Positions 41,656-52,560 of a DNA stretch of 64,000 nt are shown here, one piece after another. Where the stretch lies: assembly GCF_000485905.1 (NCBI RefSeq), contig NC_022664.1, positions 124,001 to 188,000 of the forward strand. Direction: 5' to 3'. Under the pieces are notes generated by a model that was not told the origin of the DNA, did not search any database, and was given only the letters and a program-made list of their open reading frames with translations. Source of the stretch: Spiribacter curvatus. GTDB taxonomy: Bacteria > Pseudomonadota > Gammaproteobacteria > Nitrococcales > Nitrococcaceae. Within the stretch, counting starts at the first letter, position 1. Every line of letters starts with the position of its first letter. The position numbers were made by a program, and so were the translations under genes.

Positions 41656-42855
41656 ATGCTGGACGTCCTCGCTGATCGGGCCTATCGACACCTACTCGCC
41701 GCGCAGGTCATCGCGCTGTTGGGGACCGGGCTCGCCACGGTCGCGCTCGGGCTTCTCGCCTACGATCTGGCGGGGGATAAGGCCTCGCTGGTGCTCGGTA
41801 CCGTATTCACGATCAAGATGGTCGCCTACGTTGGCATCGCGCCGATCGCCGGGGCGTTCGCTGACCGATTCAACCGCCGCCATCTCCTGGTCGGCCTGGA
41901 TCTGGTGCGCGCGCTCGCGGCCATCAGTCTGCCATTCGTCACCGAGGTCTGGCACGTCTATGCGCTGATCTTCATGCTGCAGTCGGCGTCGGCGGCTTTC
42001 ACGCCGACGTTCCAGGCGACCATTCCCGATGTGCTGACCGATGAAGCACGCTATACCCGGGCACTGTCGCTGTCACGCCTTGCGTATGATCTGGAGAACA
42101 TCATCAGCCCCGCACTGGCGGCGCTGCTGCTGGTCGTGCTCACCTACGACGCGCTTTTCATTGGCACGGTGATTGGCTTTCTGGCCTCCGCTGCGCTGGT
42201 GGTCACCGTTTTGCTGCCTAAAGCCGAGATCCCGGAGCGGCGTGGGATTTATGACCGGACGACCCGGGGGATCCGGATCTATCTGGCGACGCCACGCCTG
42301 CGGGGGCTGCTCGCGCTGAATCTCGCCGCCGCCGCGGGTGGCGCCCTGGTGCTGGTGAATACGCCATTGCTCGTGCGCAGCCTGCTCGGGCGCCCTGAAT
42401 CGGCGGTCGCCTGGGCGCTATTCGCCTTTGGGGCGGGTTCCATGCTGAGCGCGCTCGTGCTGCCACAGCTGCTCGATCGCCTGTCGGATCGGCCGGTGAT
42501 GATGTCGGGCGCGGGGACAATGCTGATGGGGTTGCTTGGCCTGATAGTGGGGGTGAGCGGAAATGGACTGAGCTGGGGGATGCTGCTGAGTGCCTGGTTC
42601 GTGATCGGTCTGGGTTATGCGGCGGTGCTGACCCCCTCTGGACGATTACTCAAGCGCTCGTCCGGGTCCGCGGACCGACCGGCCCTGTTCGCCGCGCAAT
42701 TCGCGTTATCGCATGCCTGCTGGCTGGTGACCTATCCGCTGTCCGGTTGGCTGATGACCGAGCTTGGCCTGACCACGGTGCTGGCGGTGATCGCCGCGGT
42801 CGTGTTGCTCGGTGCGTGGCTCGCGACCCGGGTCTGGCCGCGAGTCACCGACTGA
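41656..42855 (+). CDS. Major facilitator superfamily transporter
   Basis: 399 aa with about 12 hydrophobic helices. The loop GAFADRFNRRHLLVGLDLVR is the MFS motif A. It resembles the EntS/DHA3-type drug exporters. Substrate unknown. Co-oriented with the DUF188 gene. Confidence 0.82.
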   Translation: MLDVLADRAYRHLLAAQVIALLGTGLATVALGLLAYDLAGDKASLVLGTVFTIKMVAYVGIAPIAGAFADRFNRRHLLVGLDLVRALAAISLPFVTEVWHVYALIFMLQSASAAFTPTFQATIPDVLTDEARYTRALSLSRLAYDLENIISPALAALLLVVLTYDALFIGTVIGFLASAALVVTVLLPKAEIPERRGIYDRTTRGIRIYLATPRLRGLLALNLAAAAGGALVLVNTPLLVRSLLGRPESAVAWALFAFGAGSMLSALVLPQLLDRLSDRPVMMSGAGTMLMGLLGLIVGVSGNGLSWGMLLSAWFVIGLGYAAVLTPSGRLLKRSSGSADRPALFAAQFALSHACWLVTYPLSGWLMTELGLTTVLAVIAAVVLLGAWLATRVWPRVTD

Positions 42856-42995
42856 TCAATAAGGGCGGTCGGGATCAGCGGTTACCGCGGCCATCGCTCC
42901 GCTGCCGCGGTCCGAATTCCTCAGGACTGATGCGGATGCTGGTCTCGTTGGGGCGAATGGCATGCAGATTGCGTCAATCAATCATCATTACCCAT

Positions 42996-43748
42996 TCACC
43001 CGGCGCCACGGGCGCGGGACTCGGCAGTGGCCTCAACGAGCTTGCGCTGGGCGAGCACCTTCAGCTCTCCCCAGATCTGGGGGTCGATATCGACGCCCTG
43101 ATCCCAGGCGCGCCGCGAACGGGCATTGAACTCCTCCGCAGTGACCGTCTCGAGGCGCTCGATGCTCGGGTGATCGGCAGACGCAGCGGGCAGCATCGCA
43201 AAGTCCCGGGTGGCCATGATCGTCAGGGTGTCGGTATCGGCCTCCTGTTCACCGCCGCCATCGGCGCGAAAGCGGTGGAACACCGGCAGCTGCTCATCGG
43301 CCAGAGCGACGCCGACGTTCTGTACGGCGCGACGGGGTTCACCCGTGCACCAGAAAGCGGCGATGTGGTGGCTCCGTCTCGCGCAGCGGGGTAAATAGCC
43401 CAGGATAAAGCTGCAATCGCGACAACCCCGAAGCCGTACGATACCCAGTCCCCACTCGAGCGCCCGTATGCAGGCCAGATCCGCCGCGAGGCTGCCGCCA
43501 TGCAGCAGTGAACCGTGATCCATTTCCAGGACTACGCAGCCGCCATCGTCATAGCGCCGGGTGAGAGCGGGCCAGCGTTCACCGCTGAGTCTTGGCAGGA
43601 TTTCACCGAGCAGCGCCGCGCCGCCCAGGCCATGCTGCTCGAGCCACACCACCATATCGGCGGCATCCTCGAATTCACCGGGCGGGAATCCCAGACCATC
43701 AAGGGCGCGGCGACAGATCGGCGTGAACTCGTTCAAAGAGACATGCAT
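42996..43748 (-). CDS. DUF3726 domain protein
   Basis: 250 aa. MHVSLNEFTPICRRALDGLG, then DAADMVVWLEQHGLGG, matches the DUF3726 N-terminus as I recall it. The function is unknown. Cys-rich patches (RRSHHIAAFWCTG, GCRDCSF) are visible. ATG 43748 overlaps the upstream stop by one base (TAATG), so it is coupled to the 582-aa gene. Downstream (42856-42995) a short peptide-like frame, HAIRPNETSIRISPEEFGP, reads in the same direction without a start codon. It may be a remnant. Confidence 0.65.
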   Translation of the reverse strand: MHVSLNEFTPICRRALDGLGFPPGEFEDAADMVVWLEQHGLGGAALLGEILPRLSGERWPALTRRYDDGGCVVLEMDHGSLLHGGSLAADLACIRALEWGLGIVRLRGCRDCSFILGYLPRCARRSHHIAAFWCTGEPRRAVQNVGVALADEQLPVFHRFRADGGGEQEADTDTLTIMATRDFAMLPAASADHPSIERLETVTAEEFNARSRRAWDQGVDIDPQIWGELKVLAQRKLVEATAESRARGAG

Positions 43749-45496
43749 TAACGCTCTCCTCCGAGCTCGGGCTTGAGGGGCATCCACCAGTCATCCGCGA
43801 AATGCTGACCGATGTCCTCGATACGGGGTGCGCCCTGGAACAGGGTGATCCTCACCCAGCGATCCGACCGCGGATCGAACTTGGTCGCACCGAAAAAGGC
43901 GAGCTTGCACCGCAGCAAGTGAATGGGCAGCGTGCCCTGGGCGAGCAGGTTGGCGCGGATGTCGCCGAAGGCGTGCTCCGAGAGGGTCTGCACGCGCCGG
44001 GCGATGCCCTTGAAACGGGGATGGGCGAGCAGGAATTCGACCAGTGGCGTGGAGCGTTCCTGCGTGGCGCGCCAGTCAAGTAGGGCGTCGTAGAGCTCGC
44101 GGGTCTGTCGGGCCACATCAAGGCCCATCTCCCATTCATCACCGGGATCAACGCCGCGCTCACCCAAGCGCGGCTCCTCCTTCTCGGCCGATCGATACCA
44201 GAATAGATGGGTCTGTTCAGCATCATCGAAATCGTAGTTGAGGGCCCAGTCATAGTCCCGCCGCAGCCGTGCCAGCAGATCGTCTGTACCCATTTCCGGT
44301 ACGAGGTCCTGCGATTCAGAGGCGCCCATGGACTGCTCGAGCTCATCCACCCGCTCGGGGTAGAGCTCGAGTAACAGCGAGTTGAGCAGCTCCTGGGTCT
44401 CAAGGGAGCAGTACGCCCGTGACCAGTCGAGCAGCGCCTGCCAGAGCATCGCCTCGGGGATGGCGGTTTGTGCAAGCCAGTCGCGGGCTTCCTGCAACTC
44501 GGCGCCGAGCTGCGCGTTGCAGGCCGACTGGCGCGGATCATCGGTGAACGTCTCGGCATTGTGCGCGATGGCGTGATCGATCAGTCCAATCATGCGCTCG
44601 CGGGTCTCCCGATTGGGCACTTCGCCGAGACAGCGTGCCAGCGCCGATTCGCGCATCAGCAGCCACTGATTGATGAGCTGTGGGTGATTGATCAGGAACG
44701 GCGCCATGCCAAGACCGGTGCTGTTGCCGATCCCCAGATAGCGTTGCAGGTCGGGGTGTAGACCGACCGCCGTCTCAGGCGAGCGGCAACGGGCGATATG
44801 CTCGACCTGGCGGATGCTGAAATCGCGCAGCAGATAGACCGCGAACATCTGCGCCGAGAACGGCAGTCCGAAATCCTCCAGCTCGCGGATGCGCGGATAG
44901 TCGGCGATGCCGAACTTGCCGTTGCCGTAAACAGCCGTGGTGCGATAGAGATAACCGACGCGGGCCAGCTGATCGGCATCGGGCTGATGACCCCGGGACA
45001 GGGCCTCAACCGTGCTGTCGAAGTTGCGCAGTGAGCGGTTGGCCCGGGAGAGCACCATGACGCGGGGGTCACAGCGCCCCGCCTCCTGACGCGGTACGTT
45101 CTCGCGGAGGCGCTCGATATAGCTATCATCGACATCGCCGAGACACAGGGCAAAGGCGACATCCCAGGCATTGGCGATCACCCGGTCGGAGCGTGCATCC
45201 GGATCCAGGTACTGCGAGAAGATAACGAGGTTGTAGATACGCGTGGGACTGGCCACGCGATAGATGCAGGTTCCATAACCGTTGTCATCAAGATCGAAGC
45301 GCTCGCGCTGGATGGCCCAGCGCTCGGCCATGACCTTGCGCATCAACGTGCGGATGAAGCTTAGCCGGCATGGGTGCAGGCTGCCCAGCCGCTCAAGATC
45401 CATGACCTCAGACGCTGGGCGGAGTGGCACACGGCCGGTATCCGGCCGTGGGTTGTCGGCCTGCACGCTGACGGTGCGACGGATTCTCGAGACCAT
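43748..45496 (-). CDS. Uncharacterised 582-residue protein of the aldehyde dehydrogenase cluster
   Basis: 582 aa, soluble, no signal peptide or membrane helix. It starts at ATG 45496 after GGGAGG. Residues include DLERLGSLHPCRLSFIRTLM, YGTCIYRVASPTRIYNLVIF, a central NSTGLGMAPFLINHPQLINQ, and acidic C-terminal segments. The length and even conservation-like composition suggest an enzyme or assembly factor, but I recognise no catalytic motif. It is sandwiched between a BCCT gene remnant (11 bp upstream) and DUF3726 (overlapping), which suggests the original operon was transporter - 582-aa protein - DUF3726. Confidence 0.8.
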   Translation of the reverse strand: MVSRIRRTVSVQADNPRPDTGRVPLRPASEVMDLERLGSLHPCRLSFIRTLMRKVMAERWAIQRERFDLDDNGYGTCIYRVASPTRIYNLVIFSQYLDPDARSDRVIANAWDVAFALCLGDVDDSYIERLRENVPRQEAGRCDPRVMVLSRANRSLRNFDSTVEALSRGHQPDADQLARVGYLYRTTAVYGNGKFGIADYPRIRELEDFGLPFSAQMFAVYLLRDFSIRQVEHIARCRSPETAVGLHPDLQRYLGIGNSTGLGMAPFLINHPQLINQWLLMRESALARCLGEVPNRETRERMIGLIDHAIAHNAETFTDDPRQSACNAQLGAELQEARDWLAQTAIPEAMLWQALLDWSRAYCSLETQELLNSLLLELYPERVDELEQSMGASESQDLVPEMGTDDLLARLRRDYDWALNYDFDDAEQTHLFWYRSAEKEEPRLGERGVDPGDEWEMGLDVARQTRELYDALLDWRATQERSTPLVEFLLAHPRFKGIARRVQTLSEHAFGDIRANLLAQGTLPIHLLRCKLAFFGATKFDPRSDRWVRITLFQGAPRIEDIGQHFADDWWMPLKPELGGER

Positions 45497-45507
45497 ATCG
45501 ATCCTCC

Positions 45508-45756
45508 CTACGGCTCGGCCTTGGCGAGCGAGGCCTGACGCACCAACCCCTGCTCGCGGGCCATGGCATAGGCGGCTTTTGGCCCGGTCCACAGCGACGG
45601 TAGCAGGACCAGTGAGACCGGGATGGCGGTGACCACGATGAACTGCTGCAGCGCGGAGATCTGGCCGGCCCCCATGTAGAGCAGGATGGCGGCCATCACT
45701 GCCAGAGTGATGCCCCAGAACGCCCGCACCACGGTGCTTGGCCGGTCATGGCCGGT
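45508..45756 (-). pseudogene. 3' end of a second BCCT transporter gene (BCCT2)
   Basis: Encodes the last 80 or so residues of a BCCT transporter, including VRAFWGITLAVMAAILLYMG and ending AMAREQGLVRQASLAKAEP. Positions 45540-45756 match 34286-34502 of BCCT1 over 217 bases with a single difference (near 45546). The nine C-terminal residues and the stop are unique to this copy, so it is the natural 3' end of a distinct gene rather than an internal scrap. The match stops abruptly at 45756, where the aldehyde dehydrogenase stop codon begins. Confidence 0.85.
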
Positions 45757-47208
45757 TCAGGGCTCCCCGATCCGCACGTAGCTGGTCTTGACCTGGGTGT
45801 AGAACTCGCGGGCGTACTGACCCTGTTCGCGCGGCCCATAGCTCGATTCGCCGCGACCGCCGAAGGGCACGTGATAGTCAGTGCCGGCGGTGGGCAGATT
45901 GACCATCGTGCAGCCGAACCGGGCCTGTCGACGGAAATGGTTGGCCGCCGATAGCGACTCGGTCACGATCCCCGCGGTGAGGCCGAAGCGGGTGTCATTG
46001 GCGACTTGCAACGCCTCGTGCGCGTCGCTGACCCGAATGACGCTGGCCATCGGCCCGAACATCTCTTCCTGGTTGATGCGCATGTCGTTGCGCGTCCCGG
46101 TGAATAGCGTCGGCTGCAGGAAGTAGCCCTCCGTATCGGCGCTCGCCACGCTGCCGCCCACAGCGATTGCCGCGCCCTCGCGGCGGGCGGTCTCGATCCA
46201 GTCGAGATCGCTCTGCAGCTGACCGGCGTCCACCACCGGACCGATCGCGGTGCTCGGATCGAGCGCATGCCCCACACGGGCAGCGGCCAGCCGCTCGCTG
46301 AGGGCCTCGACAAAGCGGTCATGGATACCATCGGCGACGATCAGCCGTGATGAGGCGGTGCATTTCTGGCCGCTGCCCGAGTAGCCGCCCACGAACGCGC
46401 ACTGGACCGCGGTGTCGAGATCGGCATCGTCGAGGACCACCAGCGGGTTTTTCGACCCCATCTCCATCTGCACCCGGGTGAGGTTCTGCATGGCCCGCAG
46501 TCCGACTCGCCGCCCCGTCTCCACCGACCCGGTGAAGGTGATGGCGTCGATATCGGGAGCGCTGACGAGGGTGTCGCCCACTTCGCCGCCACGGCCCATG
46601 ACGAGGTTGAATACACCGGCGGGCAGATTCTGGCGCGAGACGATCTCGGCGAAATACCAGGCACTCGCGGGGACGAGGTTGGCGGGCTTCCAGACCACCG
46701 CGTTGCCGAACGCCAGTGCCGGCGCGATCTTCCATGCGGCAGTGGCGATTGGGAAGTTCCAGGGCGAGATGACGCCGACGACGCCCACTGGTTCACGCTG
46801 CGCGAGCACCTCGATGCCCGGACGCACGGAGTCGGCAACGTCGCCCATCTGGCGGTGGACCTCGGCGGCGTAGTAGTGGAAGAACTGACCGGCGCGATAG
46901 AACTCGCCCTTACCTTCGGCGAGTGGCTTGCCCTCCTCGCGCGAGAGCTCCCGACCCAGTGCTTCGGCACGCGCCATGAGCTCCGTGCCGATCGCCAGCA
47001 GCGCCGTATATCGGGCCTCCAGACCGGCCTGCGCCCACGCTGGCTGGGCATGGCGCGCGGCGTCGATCGCCTCCCGGGTCTGCGCGGCATCGGCCTGGGC
47101 GAATGCCCCAAGGCTATCACCCAGGTCGGATGGGTTGCGGTTGTCGATGGTGTCGACACCGGCGCGCCAGGCACCGCCGATGTAGTTTTTGTGCAGGGTA
47201 TCCGCCAT
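45757..47208 (-). CDS. NAD(P)-dependent aldehyde dehydrogenase (2-oxoglutarate semialdehyde dehydrogenase-like)
   Basis: 483 aa from ATG 47208 after AGGAGGAGAC. The active site is complete: Asn in SPWNFPIATAAWK, Glu in MEMGSKNP, Cys in SGSGQKCTASS. YFLQPTLFTGTRNDM and TAGTDYHVPFGGRGESSYG place it near the alpha-ketoglutarate semialdehyde/dioxovalerate dehydrogenases. Its stop lies exactly at the junction with the BCCT2 fragment. The substrate may come from an osmolyte or sugar-acid pathway, which is not shown by the sequence. A divergent LysR gene lies upstream. Confidence 0.85.
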   Translation of the reverse strand: MADTLHKNYIGGAWRAGVDTIDNRNPSDLGDSLGAFAQADAAQTREAIDAARHAQPAWAQAGLEARYTALLAIGTELMARAEALGRELSREEGKPLAEGKGEFYRAGQFFHYYAAEVHRQMGDVADSVRPGIEVLAQREPVGVVGVISPWNFPIATAAWKIAPALAFGNAVVWKPANLVPASAWYFAEIVSRQNLPAGVFNLVMGRGGEVGDTLVSAPDIDAITFTGSVETGRRVGLRAMQNLTRVQMEMGSKNPLVVLDDADLDTAVQCAFVGGYSGSGQKCTASSRLIVADGIHDRFVEALSERLAAARVGHALDPSTAIGPVVDAGQLQSDLDWIETARREGAAIAVGGSVASADTEGYFLQPTLFTGTRNDMRINQEEMFGPMASVIRVSDAHEALQVANDTRFGLTAGIVTESLSAANHFRRQARFGCTMVNLPTAGTDYHVPFGGRGESSYGPREQGQYAREFYTQVKTSYVRIGEP

Positions 47209-47334
47209 GTCTCCTCCTTTTTCCATGGCCCCAATATTTGCGGCTGCCGGATAAAAGTAAAGTTGATTTAAAAAATGATTTAATAAGAGAATCTAATCGA
47301 TCAGGCCCGTGTTTTTTTTGAGAGGACGCCGTTC
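47209..47334. promoter_or_regulatory. Divergent promoter region ald-lysR
   Basis: 126 bp, AT-rich from about 47250 to 47300, in sharp contrast to the surrounding 63% GC. It contains a direct repeat of GATTTA (about 47265 and 47277) and no perfect palindrome. It likely holds promoters for both genes and a LysR site. Confidence 0.45.
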
Positions 47335-49381
<2,047 letters not shown>

Positions 49382-49390
49382 GGCGCGAGT

Positions 49391-50239
49391 ATGACCGATA
49401 CAACGGAATTGGTTTCCGAGACCAGGAGCTTCGGCGGCTGGTACAGGCGTTATCGCCACCACTCGCAGGTCCTCGGCTGCGATATGGTCTTCGGGATCTA
49501 TCTCCCGCCGCAGGCTGAAACACAGACCGTGCCGTTACTCTGGTGGCTCTCGGGGCTGACCTGCACGGATGAGAATTTCATGCAGAAGGCCGGCGCGCAT
49601 CGCGTCGCCGCGGAGCTGGGCATGGCCATCATCTGCCCCGATACCAGCCCCCGTGGCACGGATCTGCCCGGTGAACATGACAGCTACGATTTCGGCTCGG
49701 GCGCCGGGTTCTATGTCGATGCCACCCAGGCCCCCTGGGATCAGCACTACCAGATGTACAGCTACGTGACCGACGAGCTCCCGGATCTCGTCCACAACGT
49801 CTTTCCGCTGAACAGCCAGGAGGCCATCGCGGGACATTCAATGGGCGGTCATGGGGCCCTGATCTGTGCGCTCCACCACCCAGAGCGGTATCAGTCGGTG
49901 TCTGCGTTCGCGCCGGTCTGCCACCCGATCAACTGCGCCTGGGGCGAGAAGGCGTTCGGCGCCTACCTGGGCGATGATCGAGCGGCTTGGAAGGCGTGGG
50001 ATGCCAGCGAGCTGATCCGCTCGAACGGTACGACGCACTCGATGCTGGTCGATCAAGGCGGGGCGGATAACTTCCTCGAGGCCGGTCAGCTCCACCCCGA
50101 GGCACTGGAGGCGGCCTGTGCCGAGGCGGGCGCCGATCTAACGCTTCGCTATCAACCGGGATACGATCATTCGTATTTCTTCATTGCCAGCTTCATCGAG
50201 GATCATCTGCGTTTCCACTCAGACCACCTATGCAGGTGA
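49391..50239 (+). CDS. fghA: S-formylglutathione hydrolase
   Basis: 282 aa esterase-D-type hydrolase, second step of glutathione-dependent formaldehyde oxidation to formate. The nucleophile elbow GHSMGGHGA, LVDQGGADNFL with the catalytic Asp, and YDHSYFFIASF with His form the triad. WWLSGLTCTDENFMQKAGAH is the family block. Second gene of frmA-fghA. Confidence 0.95.
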   Translation: MTDTTELVSETRSFGGWYRRYRHHSQVLGCDMVFGIYLPPQAETQTVPLLWWLSGLTCTDENFMQKAGAHRVAAELGMAIICPDTSPRGTDLPGEHDSYDFGSGAGFYVDATQAPWDQHYQMYSYVTDELPDLVHNVFPLNSQEAIAGHSMGGHGALICALHHPERYQSVSAFAPVCHPINCAWGEKAFGAYLGDDRAAWKAWDASELIRSNGTTHSMLVDQGGADNFLEAGQLHPEALEAACAEAGADLTLRYQPGYDHSYFFIASFIEDHLRFHSDHLCR

Positions 50240-50282
50240 GCGCCCGCGGTGTCGTGATCAGTGCCGACGGGGCGGGGGGCCG

Positions 50283-51395
50283 ATGTGGCTCAGGGGCCGC
50301 GCATTGATCCTGCGGCTGGCGCTGGTGATCGGAATGGCGAGTGCCAGCTTCAGCGCCCAGTCCGGCGACTGCGTACCGGATCAATCGGCCCTGCAGCGCA
50401 CCGCGTCATCGGCGGCGGCATTCGAGACGCTCCGCACGCTGCATATCGCCGTTGCGGGTGAATCGGTGGTAGCCAGAGGGTTTCGCGGCGTCTCGCCGGG
50501 CGCACCCACCAATGTGAAATCCGCCTCCAAGACGCTGATCGCCGCCGTGGTTGGCGCAGCCATCGAACGCGGCGTGATCGAGGGCGTGGATGAGCGGGTC
50601 ATGGATGTGCTCCCCGACGCGCGACCGGTGGATCCGCCATCCGCCCTCGACACCCTCACGATCGCCCATCTTCTGTCGATGCAGGCGGGGCTCAAGCGGA
50701 CCTCGGGTGAGTACTACGGGGCCTGGGTGGCCACTGATGACTGGGTCGCAAGCGCTCTCGACCAGCCCATGGAAGGTGAGCCCGGCGGGCAGATGCGCTA
50801 CTCCACCGGTAATACCCATCTCCTGTCCGCCATGCTCCAGCGGCGCACCGGTACGTCGATCTACGCCCTGGCCAACGAGTGGCTTGAGGATGCCGGGATC
50901 GAGGTGAGCGACTGGATGGACGATCCTCAGGGTATTGCCTTCGGTGGTAATCAGGTCTCGATGCGGCCGGATGCGTTGCTGGCACTGGGTGAGCTCTATC
51001 GCCGGGACGGGCGCACGGCCCGGGGTGAACGGCTGCTTGCCGATGGATGGGTCGAGGCAAGCTGGACGATTCGCGGGCGGTCGCGCTGGACCAACGACGG
51101 CTATGGATATGGCTGGTTCATCCGCGATTTCGCTGGCGCGGACGGCTACTATGGCTGGGGGTATGGCGGGCAGATGCTCTATGTCATTCCCTCGCTGGCG
51201 ATGACGGCGGTCATCACCTCTGATCCCGACCGCCCCTCCGGACGGACTGGCTATCGTGATGCGCTGCATGGTTTCATCAACCGACTTGTCGAGGCGCGGC
51301 GCGAGGATCGGCGCCGGTGCCGAGATGACGCGCAAGGCTCGGTCGCGCCGGCAGTCAGAGCGGATAGAGCCAGCCGATCAACAGACTCAGAGTAA
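50283..51395 (+). CDS. Periplasmic serine hydrolase of the beta-lactamase/class C family
   Basis: 370 aa. Signal peptide (about residues 1-26, LRLALVIGMASASFSAQS). The catalytic SxxK is SASK (about 78), with YSTGN as the second motif (YxN). No lactamase-type third motif is clear, so this is an esterase or D-amino-acid peptidase-like protein rather than a resistance enzyme. ATG 50283 is chosen because the signal peptide begins there; the frame is open from 50184. Ends with a long basic tail (RREDRRRCRDD). Confidence 0.75.
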   Translation: MWLRGRALILRLALVIGMASASFSAQSGDCVPDQSALQRTASSAAAFETLRTLHIAVAGESVVARGFRGVSPGAPTNVKSASKTLIAAVVGAAIERGVIEGVDERVMDVLPDARPVDPPSALDTLTIAHLLSMQAGLKRTSGEYYGAWVATDDWVASALDQPMEGEPGGQMRYSTGNTHLLSAMLQRRTGTSIYALANEWLEDAGIEVSDWMDDPQGIAFGGNQVSMRPDALLALGELYRRDGRTARGERLLADGWVEASWTIRGRSRWTNDGYGYGWFIRDFAGADGYYGWGYGGQMLYVIPSLAMTAVITSDPDRPSGRTGYRDALHGFINRLVEARREDRRRCRDDAQGSVAPAVRADRASRSTDSE

Positions 51396-51584
51396 TCCTC
51401 CTCGCCCTGACCAGGATCAGGCGTGCTCGGGTGCACGATCGCTGGTCTCACCGGCAATCTGTCGGATCGCATCGACGAGGCTGCTGGCCGGTTGAGAATG
51501 AAGGACGGGTTCGACCAGCTGCCGGTAGGCAGTTGGGACGCCGAGCACCAGCGAGGCGCCCGAAGGGTAAGGCCCGTAGGGCCG

Positions 51585-51607
51585 AATCAATCCCACCCTC
51601 TCCGCCA
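51585..51607 (+). other. tRNA-Ser 3'-end fragment, possible attachment site
   Basis: ATCCCACCCTCTCCGCCA (51590-51607) equals the T-arm end, acceptor strand and CCA of tRNA-Ser. The expected 5' half (GGAGAGGGTGGC type) is absent from the preceding 100 bases, and the T-loop is not canonical, so this is a fragment rather than a tRNA gene. Such 3' fragments are left at the far end of elements integrated in tRNA genes. Confidence 0.6.
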
Positions 51608-51608
51608 G

Positions 51609-51644
51609 ACATAAAAACAGGGGCCGCAGGCCCCTGTTTTATGT
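51609..51644. terminator. Strong bidirectional rho-independent terminator
   Basis: ACATAAAAACAGGGGCC, loop GCA, GGCCCCTGTTTTATGT: 16 paired bases with one bulged A, with A-tract and T-tract on the two sides. It directly follows the tRNA-Ser 3' fragment, the natural place for a tRNA terminator. Confidence 0.92.
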
Positions 51645-51818
51645 CTTTGTTTTGCCTTCGCGGGTGAGTCTGCACTAGGCTATTTCCAGGTTTTACAACA
51701 GGGCGTATTACGCCTCGTGCTCGAGGTATAACAACAGAGCCTTTGTGCGCTAGCGTCCTGACGACCGTTGCCTGGTTTAACTACGGTAAGCGATTGAAAG
51801 GTAAGAAGAGTCTGTCTT

Positions 51819-52451
51819 ATGGCGCAGCCCCATGACCCGCGTCAAAATCAATTGCTAGCGGCTATTACCCCCGAAGAATATGAACGGCTTGCACCCAGTC
51901 TGGAGCGCGTCGATCTGATCCTGGGGGCATCCATTGTTGAGGACGGGCAATCCATGCGCCACGTCTACTTCCCGACGGACTCCATCGTTTCTCTGCTCTA
52001 CGTTATGGAGGACGGCGGCTCGACCGAGATCGCCGTCGTGGGTAACGAGGGCATCGTTGGGATCTCGCTTTTCATGGGGGGTGAGACGACGCCGGGCCGG
52101 GCGATCGTGCAGAGCGCTGGCACGGCCTACCGCCTCAAGGGGAATCTGCTCAAGGATGAGTTCCATGGGGCGGGGCATTTCCAGCGTTTAATGCTGCGAT
52201 ACACGCAGTCGCTGATCACACAGATGGCACAAACGGCGGTATGCAACCGCCATCACACCCTGGATCAGCAGCTATGTCGGTGGCTTTTGCTGAGTCTCGA
52301 TCGATTGCCGACCAATGAGTTGTTCATGACCCAGGAGTTGATCGCGAACATGCTGGGTGTCCGTCGCGAGGGTGTGACGGAATCGGCCGGGAAACTACAG
52401 CGGGCCGGTTTGATTTCCTATCATCGTGGGCGCATTGTGATCCTGGACTGA
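51819..52451 (+). CDS. Crp/Fnr-family regulator ending at an in-frame TGA
   Basis: 210 aa to the first stop. It has a cyclic-nucleotide-type barrel (about 35-120; FPTDSIVSLLYVMEDGGSTE, VGNEGIVGISLFMGGETTPG) and a winged helix (FMTQELIANMLGVRREGVTE). After ILD comes TGA (52449-52451), and the frame then continues AGLEARVCECYEVVKKEYDR to a second stop at 52536. That continuation matches the usual C-terminus of this family (RPGLEARVCECY). CGA to TGA would give exactly this, so it is a recent nonsense mutation, a sequencing error or readthrough. The missing part may be dispensable. Confidence 0.83.
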   Translation: MAQPHDPRQNQLLAAITPEEYERLAPSLERVDLILGASIVEDGQSMRHVYFPTDSIVSLLYVMEDGGSTEIAVVGNEGIVGISLFMGGETTPGRAIVQSAGTAYRLKGNLLKDEFHGAGHFQRLMLRYTQSLITQMAQTAVCNRHHTLDQQLCRWLLLSLDRLPTNELFMTQELIANMLGVRREGVTESAGKLQRAGLISYHRGRIVILD

Positions 52452-52560
52452 GCCGGCCTTGAAGCGCGGGTCTGCGAATGCTACGAGGTCGTAAAAAAGG
52501 AATATGACCGGCTCTCTCCCCATTCGGATGGCACCTGAAGGTTTGAGCCGATTGGTCTTT

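Larger units (their letters stand above)
51396..51818. other. Intergenic region with gene remnant, tRNA-Ser 3' fragment and terminator
   Basis: A 423-bp stretch. On the minus strand 51418-51590 reads without stop as GPYPSGASLVLGVPTAYRQL and on to a TGA at 51418, with no start: probably a C-terminal gene remnant. It abuts a tRNA-Ser-like 3' end and a strong terminator (both listed). From 51646 to 51818 there is AT-richer DNA likely carrying the promoter of the next regulator. No intact gene is seen. Confidence 0.5.

Noticed and set aside
51500-51607. A complete tRNA-Ser gene
   Set aside because: Only the 3' end is present. No acceptor 5' strand, D-arm or anticodon arm can be folded in the preceding 100 bases.
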